NCBI RefSeq assembly: GCF_006175945.1
Contig: NZ_VAJL01000003.1
Span: 1 to 41,172 of the forward strand
Origin: Chryseobacterium mulctrae
Lineage (GTDB): Bacteria > Bacteroidota > Bacteroidia > Flavobacteriales > Weeksellaceae
Reading direction: 5' to 3'
DNA length: 41,172 nt
Shown one piece after another: positions 1 through 7,251 of this stretch. The position numbers and the translations under genes were made by a program. The notes under the pieces were generated by a model. That model was not told where the DNA came from. It saw only the letters and a program-made list of their open reading frames with translations, and searched no databases. How positions within the stretch are numbered: the stretch's first letter is position 1; each line of letters begins with the position of its first letter.

Positions 1-288
1 ATGGTATTAACGAAAATACAGGAAATAGAAATTAAAACTATCGCTCTTAATTTTTTTGAAGGTTTAGGAGAAATACAAACAATTACAGTTAATCAATCTG
101 ATATTTTTTTTAATATTAACATATTCCCAAAATCATCATTAGTTTTTGGATTTCATGATATAGAGACATTTACAGAAAAATTGGAAGACAATAATTTTCC
201 ATTAAGACATTCTGCAAATTTAATTGTTATTGATTTTAACTTATTAAATCATTGTATAATACTTTCATTAAATTTTTTAGAAGTATAA
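1..288 (+). CDS. Hypothetical small protein (95 aa)
   Basis: I do not recognise this protein. It is 95 residues, mixed hydrophobic and acidic, without a signal peptide or a clear membrane segment, and ends two codons after an FLEV motif. It opens with ATG at base 1, so its upstream region is not visible in the linear window. The final 28 bases of the window are a variant of the leader that precedes the genes at 40427 and 40789. If the molecule is circular, that leader is the 5' region of this gene, which would make the gene complete and the fourth member of a small-gene array. It converges on the LuxR-type gene at 302-505 with a 13-bp gap. Confidence 0.55.
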   Translation: MVLTKIQEIEIKTIALNFFEGLGEIQTITVNQSDIFFNINIFPKSSLVFGFHDIETFTEKLEDNNFPLRHSANLIVIDFNLLNHCIILSLNFLEV

Positions 289-301
289 TGTTAAAAAACA
301 A

Positions 302-505
302 TCAACTTTGGAAATCTAATTGATAAAGAATATATCCCAAATGAAACATAGTCTTTGCTCCATATTCTTTGCGCATTACGCTTAGATATTTTTCTACTGT
401 ACTCAAGCTATTCGGTTTTATTTCAAGTTTAACCAATTGTTCAGAAATTTCTTTTTGATTCATTCCTTTCTTTAGTAAATTTAAAATTATAGTATTTACT
501 TCCAT
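302..505 (-). CDS. Small LuxR/GerE-type helix-turn-helix protein
   Basis: This 67-residue protein is essentially one DNA-binding domain of the LuxR/GerE type. Residues 7-50 follow the family pattern: a hydrophobic first helix, KGMNQKEISEQL as the helix-turn start, then LSTVEKYLSVMRKEYGAK, which matches the usual ST-V-x3-L-x2-I-x-KLG/A recognition helix. There is no receiver or ligand-binding domain, so it is either a stand-alone regulator or a relic of a larger one. It lies just left of the iteron array and is transcribed away from it. A role in controlling replication or transfer is inference from position only. Confidence 0.6.
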   Translation of the reverse strand: MEVNTIILNLLKKGMNQKEISEQLVKLEIKPNSLSTVEKYLSVMRKEYGAKTMFHLGYILYQLDFQS

Positions 506-586
506 AAAGTAAAATTAAGAATGTGAGCTTATAAATAATTACGGAATACCGTAGTTTTAATAAATATCTAACTAAAATTATTTATA

Positions 587-685
587 GGTAGTGAAAATGA
601 GACATAAAATACAAATATTGTGGATAGGTAGTGAAAATGAGAAAAAAGGTAGTGAAAATGAGATTTACAGGTAGTGAAAATGAGA
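587..685 (+). repeat. Iteron cluster 1 (four direct repeats)
   Basis: Four identical 16-bp copies of GGTAGTGAAAATGAGA start at 587, 627, 648 and 670. The last three are spaced by 21 and 22 bp, two helical turns, so bound Rep would sit on one DNA face. The first is offset by 40 bp. The base before the core is always G-adjacent A or T, most often ATA or ACA. Confidence 0.9.
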
Positions 686-886
686 CTCTTTTTTTTAAAC
701 TTTTCTTTTAATGTCATTTTAATATATAAAAAGGATCGTTATTTTTATTTTTTCTCCTTTATTTTATTAATAAAAAGCACATGAGCCGTTAGGCGAATTC
801 CTTTTTTATAAAAACTATACACTTTCTATAATACTTTTTAGACCCCCGAAATCACCTTTATTCATCGGGCTTTAAGGCACTATCTT

Positions 887-978
887 GGTAGTGAAAATGA
901 GATTTACAGGTAGTGAAAATGAGACAATAGGTAGTGAAAATGAGACAATCTCTACTTTTCAAGGTAGTGAAAATGAGA
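887..978 (+). repeat. Iteron cluster 2 (four direct repeats)
   Basis: Four more perfect copies of the same 16-bp iteron start at 887, 909, 930 and 963 (spacings 22, 21 and 33 bp), in the same orientation as cluster 1. The last copy runs almost into the hairpin that ends the rep transcript, so transcription reading out of rep points straight at the array. Confidence 0.9.
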
Positions 979-996
979 AAAGCCCGTATGGGCTTT
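979..996 (-). terminator. Rep transcript terminator
   Basis: A 7-bp perfect stem, AAAGCCC pairing with GGGCTTT around a 4-base loop, lies 10 bp beyond the rep stop codon. On the minus strand the stem ends in a run of T followed by CTCATTTT, fitting an intrinsic terminator that keeps rep transcription out of the iterons. Confidence 0.65.
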
Positions 997-1006
997 CTCA
1001 ATTCTA

Positions 1007-2269
1007 TTATATTCTTGGATATCCATTCGGATAATCTTTGTATCGTTGAGACTTTTTATATTCTTCAAAAATGTAGGTATTCCATTTACTTAAAAACTCG
1101 TCCCCTTGATACTCTAGTACAGAAACTTTAATTTCTTTGCTTCTACAAAACCTTTTAAATTCATTGTAAGCGTTTTTTAATGTGTTTTTATCAAGGTTCG
1201 AACTTTTAATGACGTCAAGTATGCTTTGTTTTTTTTCCTTGCTTAAACCATGCCTTCTGCTTACATAGTTAGCAAAGTGATTTTCATCTAATTTTTCAAG
1301 AGTTTTCGTTTCTAACTGGATATCATTTTTTGCAACAATATTTTTCATTTCATACGGGTATATTAAAATGTTCTCTCCTTTAACCCTATATTGAAAACTT
1401 CTTAGTGAGTTTTTATCTAACTTATGTCTTACCTCTCTAAAAAAACCTTTTGCCAAACTGTTTGCATCTGAGTAATTGAGTTCAAAGATATCATTGATAT
1501 TTTGGTAGTTCCAAGGTTTCCATTGATTTCGTTCAAATCTTTCTAAGTAAAGAGAAAATAAAACATGCCTAGTATTCTTAAGTAATTGTGGTAACTGAAG
1601 TAAGGTAGTGTTGTAAACCTTTAAGTTTATCAATTTTTCTAGCCAAAAGACATTCATATCAAAACAGACTATTCCGTTTGTAAATGAAGGTGATTCTATG
1701 AAAGATTGTTTATAATCTGTAGTCTTACCATTGGAATTTTTACCAACAACCCAAACAAATAAATTATACTGAAGAAAGTCTATGGCTTCCCGAACTTTTT
1801 CTCTTCTACCTTTTACTTTTCCATCAGCTCTTACATTGAATGAGAGATCCTTAATATTAATCACTACTGATACTTTAGCATTTTGCTTTGTTTTGTACTC
1901 TTCTTCAAAAAGTTCTAATTGTAATGGCCGAGACTTAGAGTTGAATTGTTTCGACTTTACTAAAGCAATCGTTCTAAACAATAAATTCATTGCCGCAATG
2001 GGCATGTCCATTAAACTTACTTTCGTTGAATTATTACCCGTTTTTATTCCTAAAAGAAGATCAATAAATTCGTTAGGCACATCAATTTCATCAGTTCTTA
2101 CTTCTTTATCAAATATTCTAATAATCGTATTGGGTTTGTCTTCGTCTATTAAAAAAATTTCTTCAGTATCAATGATCCTTATATTTTCAGTCTCATTTTC
2201 ACTACCTAAATTTTCTTTAGAATTATCAGATAACTTCTTAATCTTGTCAGTCCATTTCTTATTATTCAT
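1007..2269 (-). CDS. Plasmid replication initiator (Rep_3/RepB family)
   Basis: At 420 residues this is a Rep_3-type initiator with two winged-helix domains, which binds iterons and opens the origin. The second domain is visible around residues 235-300: RHVLFSLYLERF, then a Trp-rich loop, FELNYSDANSLAKGFFREVRHKLD and a final beta strand, the pattern expected for the iteron-reading wing. The first 45 residues are a charged leader, and within it codons GGT AGT GAA AAT GAG A reproduce the iteron exactly. The start codon is 5 bp after the stop of the lytic transglycosylase gene, so the two are probably co-transcribed. The C-terminal 90 residues are Lys/Glu-rich and family-variable. The family call is firm; the closest relative cannot be named here. 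Confidence 0.85.
   Translation of the reverse strand: MNNKKWTDKIKKLSDNSKENLGSENETENIRIIDTEEIFLIDEDKPNTIIRIFDKEVRTDEIDVPNEFIDLLLGIKTGNNSTKVSLMDMPIAAMNLLFRTIALVKSKQFNSKSRPLQLELFEEEYKTKQNAKVSVVINIKDLSFNVRADGKVKGRREKVREAIDFLQYNLFVWVVGKNSNGKTTDYKQSFIESPSFTNGIVCFDMNVFWLEKLINLKVYNTTLLQLPQLLKNTRHVLFSLYLERFERNQWKPWNYQNINDIFELNYSDANSLAKGFFREVRHKLDKNSLRSFQYRVKGENILIYPYEMKNIVAKNDIQLETKTLEKLDENHFANYVSRRHGLSKEKKQSILDVIKSSNLDKNTLKNAYNEFKRFCRSKEIKVSVLEYQGDEFLSKWNTYIFEEYKKSQRYKDYPNGYPRI
2191..2206 (-). repeat. Ninth iteron, inside the rep coding sequence
   Basis: The plus strand reads TCTCATTTTCACTACC, the exact reverse complement of the 16-bp iteron. It is translated within Rep as Gly-Ser-Glu-Asn-Glu about 20 codons after the start. 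It lies about 1.2 kb from the main array and in the opposite orientation to it. It may be a site for autorepression, roadblock or DNA looping; this function is inference. Confidence 0.85.
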
Positions 2270-2274
2270 AATTT

Positions 2275-3219
2275 TTATTTTGTGTAAATGATTGAATTTG
2301 TTGGAATATAATCTGTGATAAACTGTGGATTTGCAAACCTCAAAAAAGCAGTATCGCCATTTATGTTTTTGAAGGTAGTTGGATTAGAATTTGAAATCAT
2401 CCGGACATCATAAAAATTATATTTAAAGTACATTGGTTTTATACTGTGTAATTTATAATAATTGAAAATATAATTTACAGCTATAAAGCTAGGAACATAA
2501 GCCTGTGTTTCTTTAGGAAGGAATTGTCGTACTTTCCAATAACTCTTTGTGCCAGCTTTTCTGATAGCCTTATTGACATTTCCTGCACCACAGTTATAAG
2601 CAGATATTGCAAGATTCCAATCTCCCAATTGTCTGTATAAATCTCGCAAATAACGTGCAGCTGCGTCAGAACTTTTCACTGGATCATAGAAACCACTATA
2701 ATACTTCGTATCATACAATCCATATTCTTTACCTGTTGCTTGCATAAATTGCCAGATTCCTTTTGCTCCTGCCCAGGATCCCGCACGAGGATTTAGTGCA
2801 CTTTCGACAACTGCTAAATATTTTATTTCTTTAGGTAATCCGTACTTTTCCAACGCAGCTTCAAAAAGAGGAAAATAGTAAGAAGACAATCCTATAATTC
2901 TATGATACCATCTATAGGATAAGTATTTTTTAACATAGGAATAGGTAACATCATTGTAATCAATATTTAATCTTGTGTTAGCATCGAGTAGATAAAACCG
3001 TTCCTTATAAGTGTCCAGAGATAAGGTATTTTCATAGCTTTCTCCGGTGTTATTATCATATTTTTCAAGTGACTTAACCCAATTTTCATCCACCTTTAAA
3101 AATACTTCATTACCTTCTTGGTAAACTCTAGATTTATCTTGTGAGTTAAAGAATAAAGGGGTAAAAGAAAAGAAAATTAAGAGTTTTTTTACATTAAAAT
3201 TCTTCATATTTTCATACAT
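2275..3219 (-). CDS. Lytic transglycosylase (SLT domain, secreted)
   Basis: This 314-residue protein is a soluble lytic transglycosylase that cleaves peptidoglycan glycan strands, in the role VirB1-like proteins play in conjugation. An N-terminal signal peptide (KKLLIFFSFTPLFF then NSQ) sends it to the periplasm. The SLT fold spans about residues 125-235: GLPKEIKYLAVVESALNP with catalytic Glu139, then AGAKGIWQFMQATGKEYGL, the ARYLRDLY helix and AISAYNCGAGNV. An alternative start at residue 5 (Met, base 3207) gives a more usual signal peptide. It sits directly upstream of rep, not in the tra operon, and diverges from the XRE gene with only 8 bp between start codons. MltD-like house-keeping use is the alternative. 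Confidence 0.88.
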   Translation of the reverse strand: MYENMKNFNVKKLLIFFSFTPLFFNSQDKSRVYQEGNEVFLKVDENWVKSLEKYDNNTGESYENTLSLDTYKERFYLLDANTRLNIDYNDVTYSYVKKYLSYRWYHRIIGLSSYYFPLFEAALEKYGLPKEIKYLAVVESALNPRAGSWAGAKGIWQFMQATGKEYGLYDTKYYSGFYDPVKSSDAAARYLRDLYRQLGDWNLAISAYNCGAGNVNKAIRKAGTKSYWKVRQFLPKETQAYVPSFIAVNYIFNYYKLHSIKPMYFKYNFYDVRMISNSNPTTFKNINGDTAFLRFANPQFITDYIPTNSIIYTK

Positions 3220-3222
3220 TTG
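3215..3222 (+). promoter_or_regulatory. Candidate -7 box for the XRE gene at 3228
   Basis: TACATTTG fits the Bacteroidota -7 element TAnnTTTG and lies 5 bp ahead of the ATG, so the transcript would be nearly leaderless. It overlaps the start codon of the divergent lytic transglycosylase. No clear -33 TTG was found. Confidence 0.35.
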
Positions 3223-3227
3223 TTTTT

Positions 3228-3623
3228 ATGAGCGAGTTATTAAACGACATAGTATTTAAGAGACTAATCTTTCTTAGGAAAGAACTAAACTTTACGCAAA
3301 GTGAATTCGTTGATAATTTTAATAATTTCATCAAAATAAATAATATTAAACTTACTAATAAAAGTAATAATCCATTAAAAGCGGATAACTACAGTAATAT
3401 TGAAAGAAGACTAACTTCTCAGACTGAAACTTTTATACATTTTGTAAAATATTACCAAGTAGAACATGACATTAATCCTGCTTGGCTCTTTACTGAAGAC
3501 AATACCTTAGTTTCAAAATATATGACAAAAGATTTAGAAGCTGGCCGTTATAATGTATTAAAAGAAAAATTATCAAAACTTAAAGAATTCGTTGATAAAA
3601 TGCAGCTTACTCTGAAGGAGTAG
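3228..3623 (+). CDS. XRE-like helix-turn-helix regulator
   Basis: This 131-residue protein has an N-terminal XRE-type fold: RLIFLRKELNFTQSEFVDNF gives the first two helices, YSNIERR the recognition helix region and DINPAWLFTEDN a phage-repressor-type closing segment (residues about 95-106). The last 30 residues form a charged, probably coiled-coil helix (LKEKLSKLKEFVDKMQ) that could dimerise. It diverges from the transglycosylase-rep pair with almost no intergenic DNA, so a bound repressor here could govern both. Its 3' end overlaps the convergent membrane gene by 17 bp. The target site is not visible. Confidence 0.7.
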   Translation: MSELLNDIVFKRLIFLRKELNFTQSEFVDNFNNFIKINNIKLTNKSNNPLKADNYSNIERRLTSQTETFIHFVKYYQVEHDINPAWLFTEDNTLVSKYMTKDLEAGRYNVLKEKLSKLKEFVDKMQLTLKE

Positions 3624-3987
3624 CAATTGCTCTTTCTTTTATCGTATAATTTCCCTGGTTAATAAGTGTTGTTTTACCATCCTGATGATAAATAACCAAC
3701 TGGTCTTTTTTCTTAATGTATTTATACTTGACATTTACATAGTTAATAATCTGTCCATTATTATTTAGTTCAATATCATAACTTTTCAAATTCCCTCGAA
3801 TTAATGATAAAAAGAAAATTATAGCAAAGGTTACTAAAAGTAGATATAAGGGTAAGTTTAAAGACAGCATAATCCAATTAGAAATTAAAATAAGTAGCAT
3901 AACTACAATTAAGTGATTAGCTGTGCTTATTGAACTATATTTTTCTAAATAAGATTTAATTTTGGGTAGTACTTGATTTTTATTCAT
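3607..3987 (-). CDS. Hypothetical membrane protein (two TM segments)
   Basis: This protein is not recognised. It has 126 residues: a short charged N-terminus, two adjacent hydrophobic segments at about residues 25-45 and 47-65 (LIVVMLLILISNWIML, then LYLLLVTFAIIFFLSLI), and a C-terminal soluble domain of beta strands ending in ATPSE. The topology suggests a membrane-anchored protein with both ends in the cytoplasm. Its ATG overlaps the end of the upstream gene at 3980 by 8 bp, so the two are probably translationally coupled. Its 3' end overlaps the convergent XRE gene. Confidence 0.6.
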   Translation of the reverse strand: MNKNQVLPKIKSYLEKYSSISTANHLIVVMLLILISNWIMLSLNLPLYLLLVTFAIIFFLSLIRGNLKSYDIELNNNGQIINYVNVKYKYIKKKDQLVIYHQDGKTTLINQGNYTIKERAIATPSE

Positions 3988-4261
3988 TATGTTTTGTTTT
4001 AAATATTAAAAGTTTTTTTGCTTCAAGTTGTAAATCATCGGAAGCTTCTTTTAAAAATTCATTTTTATTTTTACTTATAAAATCCTGAAGCGCTTCTGAT
4101 ATGATGTCAGTTCTTGTATATGCAAGTTTGTCGTATCCTTGCTCATGCTTATATTGTACAAAAAGAGACATAAATTGAATTTGATTTTCGTACACTTTAA
4201 AAAGCACAGGTTTTTTAAGATTAGAGTTTTTAGATCCTCTCTTATATTTTTTCTCATTCAT
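3980..4261 (-). CDS. Hypothetical small protein, ribbon-helix-helix-like
   Basis: The protein is 93 residues with a Lys-rich N-terminus (NEKKYKRGSKNSNLKKP), a central helix, and RTDIISEALQDFISKN at about residues 50-65. This resembles the second half of ribbon-helix-helix proteins, where a short strand is followed by S/T-x-I-I-x-E-A-L-x-x-F. A small DNA-binding role is therefore possible but not proven. It precedes the two-TM gene in the same orientation and overlaps it by 8 bp. The 79-bp gap up to the next gene at 4341 shows no obvious terminator. Confidence 0.55.
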   Translation of the reverse strand: MNEKKYKRGSKNSNLKKPVLFKVYENQIQFMSLFVQYKHEQGYDKLAYTRTDIISEALQDFISKNKNEFLKEASDDLQLEAKKLLIFKTKHNE

Positions 4262-4340
4262 AACTTATTTTTCTATTACTAAAGGATTATTAATCATTTT
4301 TATATACCAGAATTATTTGGATCATCGTGAGCTGACCCCA

Positions 4341-5315
4341 TTAAGAACAACTAAGAAAACTACTATGCAATAATTCTGTTCTTTCTTTGGAAATAAATTC
4401 ATAAAAACAATTCTTAAATAATGTCAGATTAATATTTTCCATTTCTGCTATTTTAGATATCTGATAGCATTTCTTAAATGTTTCTAATGTTTCTTTTATA
4501 TTCATTTCTTCATTCAAACAAAATTCTTTTATATCGTCATAAAGAAGTTTATTCATTTGAAAATTCAGATCCTTTTGAATAAATTCAAAAATAGTGTCGT
4601 AATCTTTATTAGTTGTTTTAGAAAGGCATTTAATTTTTTTATAAGGAAATTTATTATTTCCAATATCCGTTTTATAGGTACAGCCCTCTAAAAAATTTTG
4701 AGTAGCATTCAGCCCTGAAAAAATAATTTTAATACCCAAATTTTTATATAAATGATAAAAATAATTAATATTATTATTTTTTATTTTTTTTAATGTATTA
4801 AATTCATCTACAGTCGTTTCTGAATCCCAAAGATCATCAGATGTTCTCTCAATTTTAATCCCATAATGTACTAAATCAATAGACCCCATCTTAAAAAGAT
4901 AATCTGAATTTTCAACTATCAAATTTTTGCAATCTAAATTTTTAAGAAGATTATATATTTTATTGGTATCATTATAAGTTTGAGGAGTAGCAAAACATTC
5001 TTTTCCAATTTTAGCGTCAATTGTGCTTGTATCTAAAACAATCCTATCAAGGGTTATTTTTACGCATGGATTTTTAACTTGACTATCCTTTCCTATATAA
5101 GCTGGAAATTTTTGATTATAACAAGTTGCAATATATGTTCTAAAGCTTTCTTCCATACCGTACAAAAGGACAAAACTGTTTGTAGTATCAATTGTTTTGA
5201 AAATCCTTTTAATTTGTGAAGTTTGTAATATTGGTTTCGCAGGAATAGAACTATTAAAAGCATCTTCCCATTCCTCTTCCTGATTATTCCAATCATTTAG
5301 ATTATTATTTTTCAT
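4341..5315 (-). CDS. Degenerate AAA+ protein, TniB/TnsC-like (tentative)
   Basis: This 324-residue protein is not clearly assignable. Its order of elements resembles TniB/TnsC-type AAA+ proteins: an N-terminal Arg/Lys-bounded helix (SQIKRIFKTIDT), a beta strand and loop FVLLYGMEESFRT where GxxGxGKT would lie, NLIVENSDYLF where the Walker B IDExH would lie, then LGIKIIFSGLNA as the sensor strand and KKIKCLSKTTNKDYDTI as the following arm. Both nucleotide-binding motifs lack key residues (no GKT, Asn-Ser for Asp-Glu), so ATP hydrolysis is unlikely. No transposase partner is nearby. It could be a structural or decoy relative, or an unrelated plasmid protein. The gene is very AT-rich and stands alone between regulators. 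Confidence 0.4.
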   Translation of the reverse strand: MKNNNLNDWNNQEEEWEDAFNSSIPAKPILQTSQIKRIFKTIDTTNSFVLLYGMEESFRTYIATCYNQKFPAYIGKDSQVKNPCVKITLDRIVLDTSTIDAKIGKECFATPQTYNDTNKIYNLLKNLDCKNLIVENSDYLFKMGSIDLVHYGIKIERTSDDLWDSETTVDEFNTLKKIKNNNINYFYHLYKNLGIKIIFSGLNATQNFLEGCTYKTDIGNNKFPYKKIKCLSKTTNKDYDTIFEFIQKDLNFQMNKLLYDDIKEFCLNEEMNIKETLETFKKCYQISKIAEMENINLTLFKNCFYEFISKERTELLHSSFLSCS

Positions 5316-5375
5316 AATATTTTGTATTTGGTTGAATTTAGTATTTTATAAAAATTTGGTTAACATAACTTATAA

Positions 5376-5852
5376 TTATAGGGAAAAATCTTTTAACATC
5401 CTTGCAATATTTTTTTGCATTGTTTCCGGATCTGGTCTGATAGAAATAGGATTTTGGAAATAATAATCAGATATATTCTGCAATAGTAAATTTTGATCTG
5501 CAGTATTAAAAATAAGAGATCTTTTATTGTTGATAAACAGAAGGGAAATACCTGTTAATTTTCCTCTTTCCTTTATTGTAAAAACCGATAATTTCAGATC
5601 AGGAATCACATGATGGTAAACCAAAAAATATTTATTATTTAAGCACAACCCATCGGCAACAGTTTTGTCGATAAATGAATCTGATAAATTATTCAGTGAA
5701 TTCTCAAGTTCATTTAATATTGGATTAGATAAAGGATCACTTTCAAGGTCTGTTTTCTTAAGAAAGAAATGAAGATTATTCATTGCGTCTCTTTCTATGA
5801 AATATTCTTCGCCAAGAATATGATAAGTTTTAAGGAATTTAATATCAGACAT
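5376..5852 (-). CDS. Hypothetical protein behind the shared 28-nt leader
   Basis: This 158-residue protein is not recognised. It appears soluble: a Tyr/Glu-rich start (KFLKTYHILGEEYFIERD), a Leu/Asn-rich middle and an alternating beta pattern around LCLNNKYFLVYHHVIPDLKLSVF, ending in a basic helix (NIARMLKDF). Its significance is its leader: 8 nt ahead of the ATG lies the same 28-nt element found before two small membrane-protein genes at 38.5-38.9 kb. That suggests joint regulation with genes more than 8 kb away around the circle. A -7-like box is present upstream of the leader. Confidence 0.6.
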   Translation of the reverse strand: MSDIKFLKTYHILGEEYFIERDAMNNLHFFLKKTDLESDPLSNPILNELENSLNNLSDSFIDKTVADGLCLNNKYFLVYHHVIPDLKLSVFTIKERGKLTGISLLFINNKRSLIFNTADQNLLLQNISDYYFQNPISIRPDPETMQKNIARMLKDFSL

Positions 5853-5860
5853 TTTTTATT

Positions 5861-5888
5861 TGCAGACTTTATCCACCTGCTCCGGTGT
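5861..5888 (-). promoter_or_regulatory. Shared 28-nt leader element, copy 1
   Basis: On the minus strand this reads A, then CACCGGAGCAGGTGGATAAA, then GTCTGCA, with 27 of 28 bases identical to copies at 38513 and 38769. It ends 8 nt before the ATG. It contains an imperfect dyad CACC-N6-GGTG, a second possible stem GCAGG/TCTGC that competes with the first, and a DnaA-box-like TTATCCACC (8 of 9). Confidence 0.75.
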
Positions 5889-5924
5889 AAATGATTTGAT
5901 TGGACTTTAACTATTTTATAATGA

Positions 5925-5932
5925 CAAATATA
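5925..5932 (-). promoter_or_regulatory. Candidate -7 box upstream of leader copy 1
   Basis: The minus strand reads TATATTTG, a match to TAnnTTTG, about 36 nt upstream of the shared leader. A 14-bp perfect AT palindrome (GTATATATATATAC) lies just upstream at about 5948-5961 and could be an operator. Confidence 0.4.
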
Positions 5933-6009
5933 TAAAAAATAATTAGGTATATATATATACTTAACTTTATTTCTATAATTTTCCGAAAGATGTTGAAATG
6001 TTAATCAAA

Positions 6010-7251
6010 TTAATATGCTCTCAAAGTTAAAATTTCATTAGCTGTTAAATATTCCTGTTTCATGATCCAAGTCTTAACAAGGTTCATTCCTGCAAGTTTT
6101 ACCTTAGGAACACCAAGCTTTTTATTGATGCTATCTACTGCATCCATTACAGGTTTATGTTTCGGAAACAGATCATCATCATATAGGCTAATTATTCTCT
6201 CATTTTCCGGAACAAAGGTGCTTAGTATTACTCCTGCCTTTTTATATTGAAATCCTTTTTTATATACTCTATTTAAAGCGATTTTAGCATATTTAGCAAT
6301 CTCTATTGATGAATTGTAAGGGTTAGGTAAAGTAATGGTAAAACTGTTACTGTATTGAGGCTGATCAGGTCTGAAAAAGTTTGTTGTTAAATATACAGTT
6401 ACATGACGGCAACAGCTTTTTTGATTTCTCAATTTGCGGGAGCATTCTGCCGAAAATGTTACAACCCTCTCCTGTATAAAATCAAAATCATCTGTACCTG
6501 TGTCAAATGTTCTAGTTGTCGCTATTTGCTTATTGGGCTCACTGAAAGAAATATCATATTGTCTAATACCCAATAATTCATTTTTCATCCGGATTCCGTA
6601 AATACCCATTTCCTTTTTTATAAAAGCATCCGGTAGATTAACAAAATCAATCGCTTTTTTTACACCATAATTTAAGAATCGCTTTTCATATTTTCTTCCA
6701 ATGCCCCAAACATCGCCAATGGGAAACCATTTCAAAGCTTTCTCTATTTTTTCCTGTGAATCAATTGTGTAGACGTGGCCAAGATCAGCAGAGTATTTTT
6801 TTACTATTTTGTTGGCTACTTTTGAGAGCGTTTTTGTTGGGGCGATTCCCACAGATGTGGCAAGATCAAGACCTGTGAAAATTTTGTTTCTCATTTCTAG
6901 CATTTTATTTTCAAAATCTGAGTGACCATCACCAAAAATAAAACTTTCATCCACGGAATATGATTCTGTTTGATCGCAGTATCTGTTTATAATAGATTTC
7001 ATTCGGTTACTGAGTTCACCGTAAAGTTGAAAGTTACCAGAACAGATTATTAAGCCATGAGATTTTACAAAGTGTAGTATTTTAAACTTAGGTTCACTCA
7101 TTTGTATGCCAAGTTCTTTTGCTTCCTTACTTCTGGCCACGACACAACCATCATTATTCGAGAGAACAACTAAGGGTTTTCCCCTGTATTTTACATTGTA
7201 AAATCCTTCGGCACTTGCATAAAAGTTGTTGGCATCGACTAAAGCTATCAT
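6010..7251 (-). CDS. umuC: DNA polymerase V catalytic subunit UmuC (Y-family)
   Basis: This 413-residue Y-family polymerase copies past damaged bases in the SOS response. The palm carries IALVDANNFYASAE with metal ligand Asp6, NNDGCVVARS, and ESYSVDESF with Asp101-Glu102, the catalytic pair. The helix-hairpin-helix and little-finger regions follow (IGDVWGIGRKYEKRF, then GTDDFDFIQERVVTFSAECSRKLR). The end (GMNLVKTWIMKQEYLTANEI) matches the UmuC C-terminal extension, with a slightly shortened tail, and the length is normal (E. coli 422). Its ATG overlaps the umuD stop as TAATG, implying coupled translation. Plasmid umuDC pairs raise mutagenic repair after transfer or damage. Confidence 0.95.
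   Translation of the reverse strand: MIALVDANNFYASAEGFYNVKYRGKPLVVLSNNDGCVVARSKEAKELGIQMSEPKFKILHFVKSHGLIICSGNFQLYGELSNRMKSIINRYCDQTESYSVDESFIFGDGHSDFENKMLEMRNKIFTGLDLATSVGIAPTKTLSKVANKIVKKYSADLGHVYTIDSQEKIEKALKWFPIGDVWGIGRKYEKRFLNYGVKKAIDFVNLPDAFIKKEMGIYGIRMKNELLGIRQYDISFSEPNKQIATTRTFDTGTDDFDFIQERVVTFSAECSRKLRNQKSCCRHVTVYLTTNFFRPDQPQYSNSFTITLPNPYNSSIEIAKYAKIALNRVYKKGFQYKKAGVILSTFVPENERIISLYDDDLFPKHKPVMDAVDSINKKLGVPKVKLAGMNLVKTWIMKQEYLTANEILTLRAY

Larger units (their letters stand above)
587..978. other. Probable origin of vegetative replication (iteron oriV)
   Basis: This gene-free interval downstream of rep contains eight perfect copies of GGTAGTGAAAATGAGA in two clusters, separated by about 200 bp of T-rich, easily melted DNA (686-780 is almost all A and T). 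A DnaA-box-like site, TGTGGATAG at 619-627 (8 of 9 matches to TGTGGATAA), abuts the second iteron. Iterons, a DnaA box, an AT-rich segment and an adjacent Rep_3 initiator together form the classic theta-replication origin. The stretch 506-1006 holds no credible gene. Confidence 0.8.

Noticed and set aside
587..978. Possible CRISPR array
   Set aside because: Repeats are only 16 bp with irregular gaps (21, 22, 33, 40 and 217 bp), many gaps being only 5-6 bp beyond the repeat, and no cas genes are present; an iteron origin explains it.
934..1131. Open frame through the iterons and the end of rep
   Set aside because: It consists of iteron sequence and the reverse strand of rep; no independent coding signal.
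1782..2291. 169-codon plus-strand frame opposite rep
   Set aside because: Antisense shadow of a well-supported rep gene.
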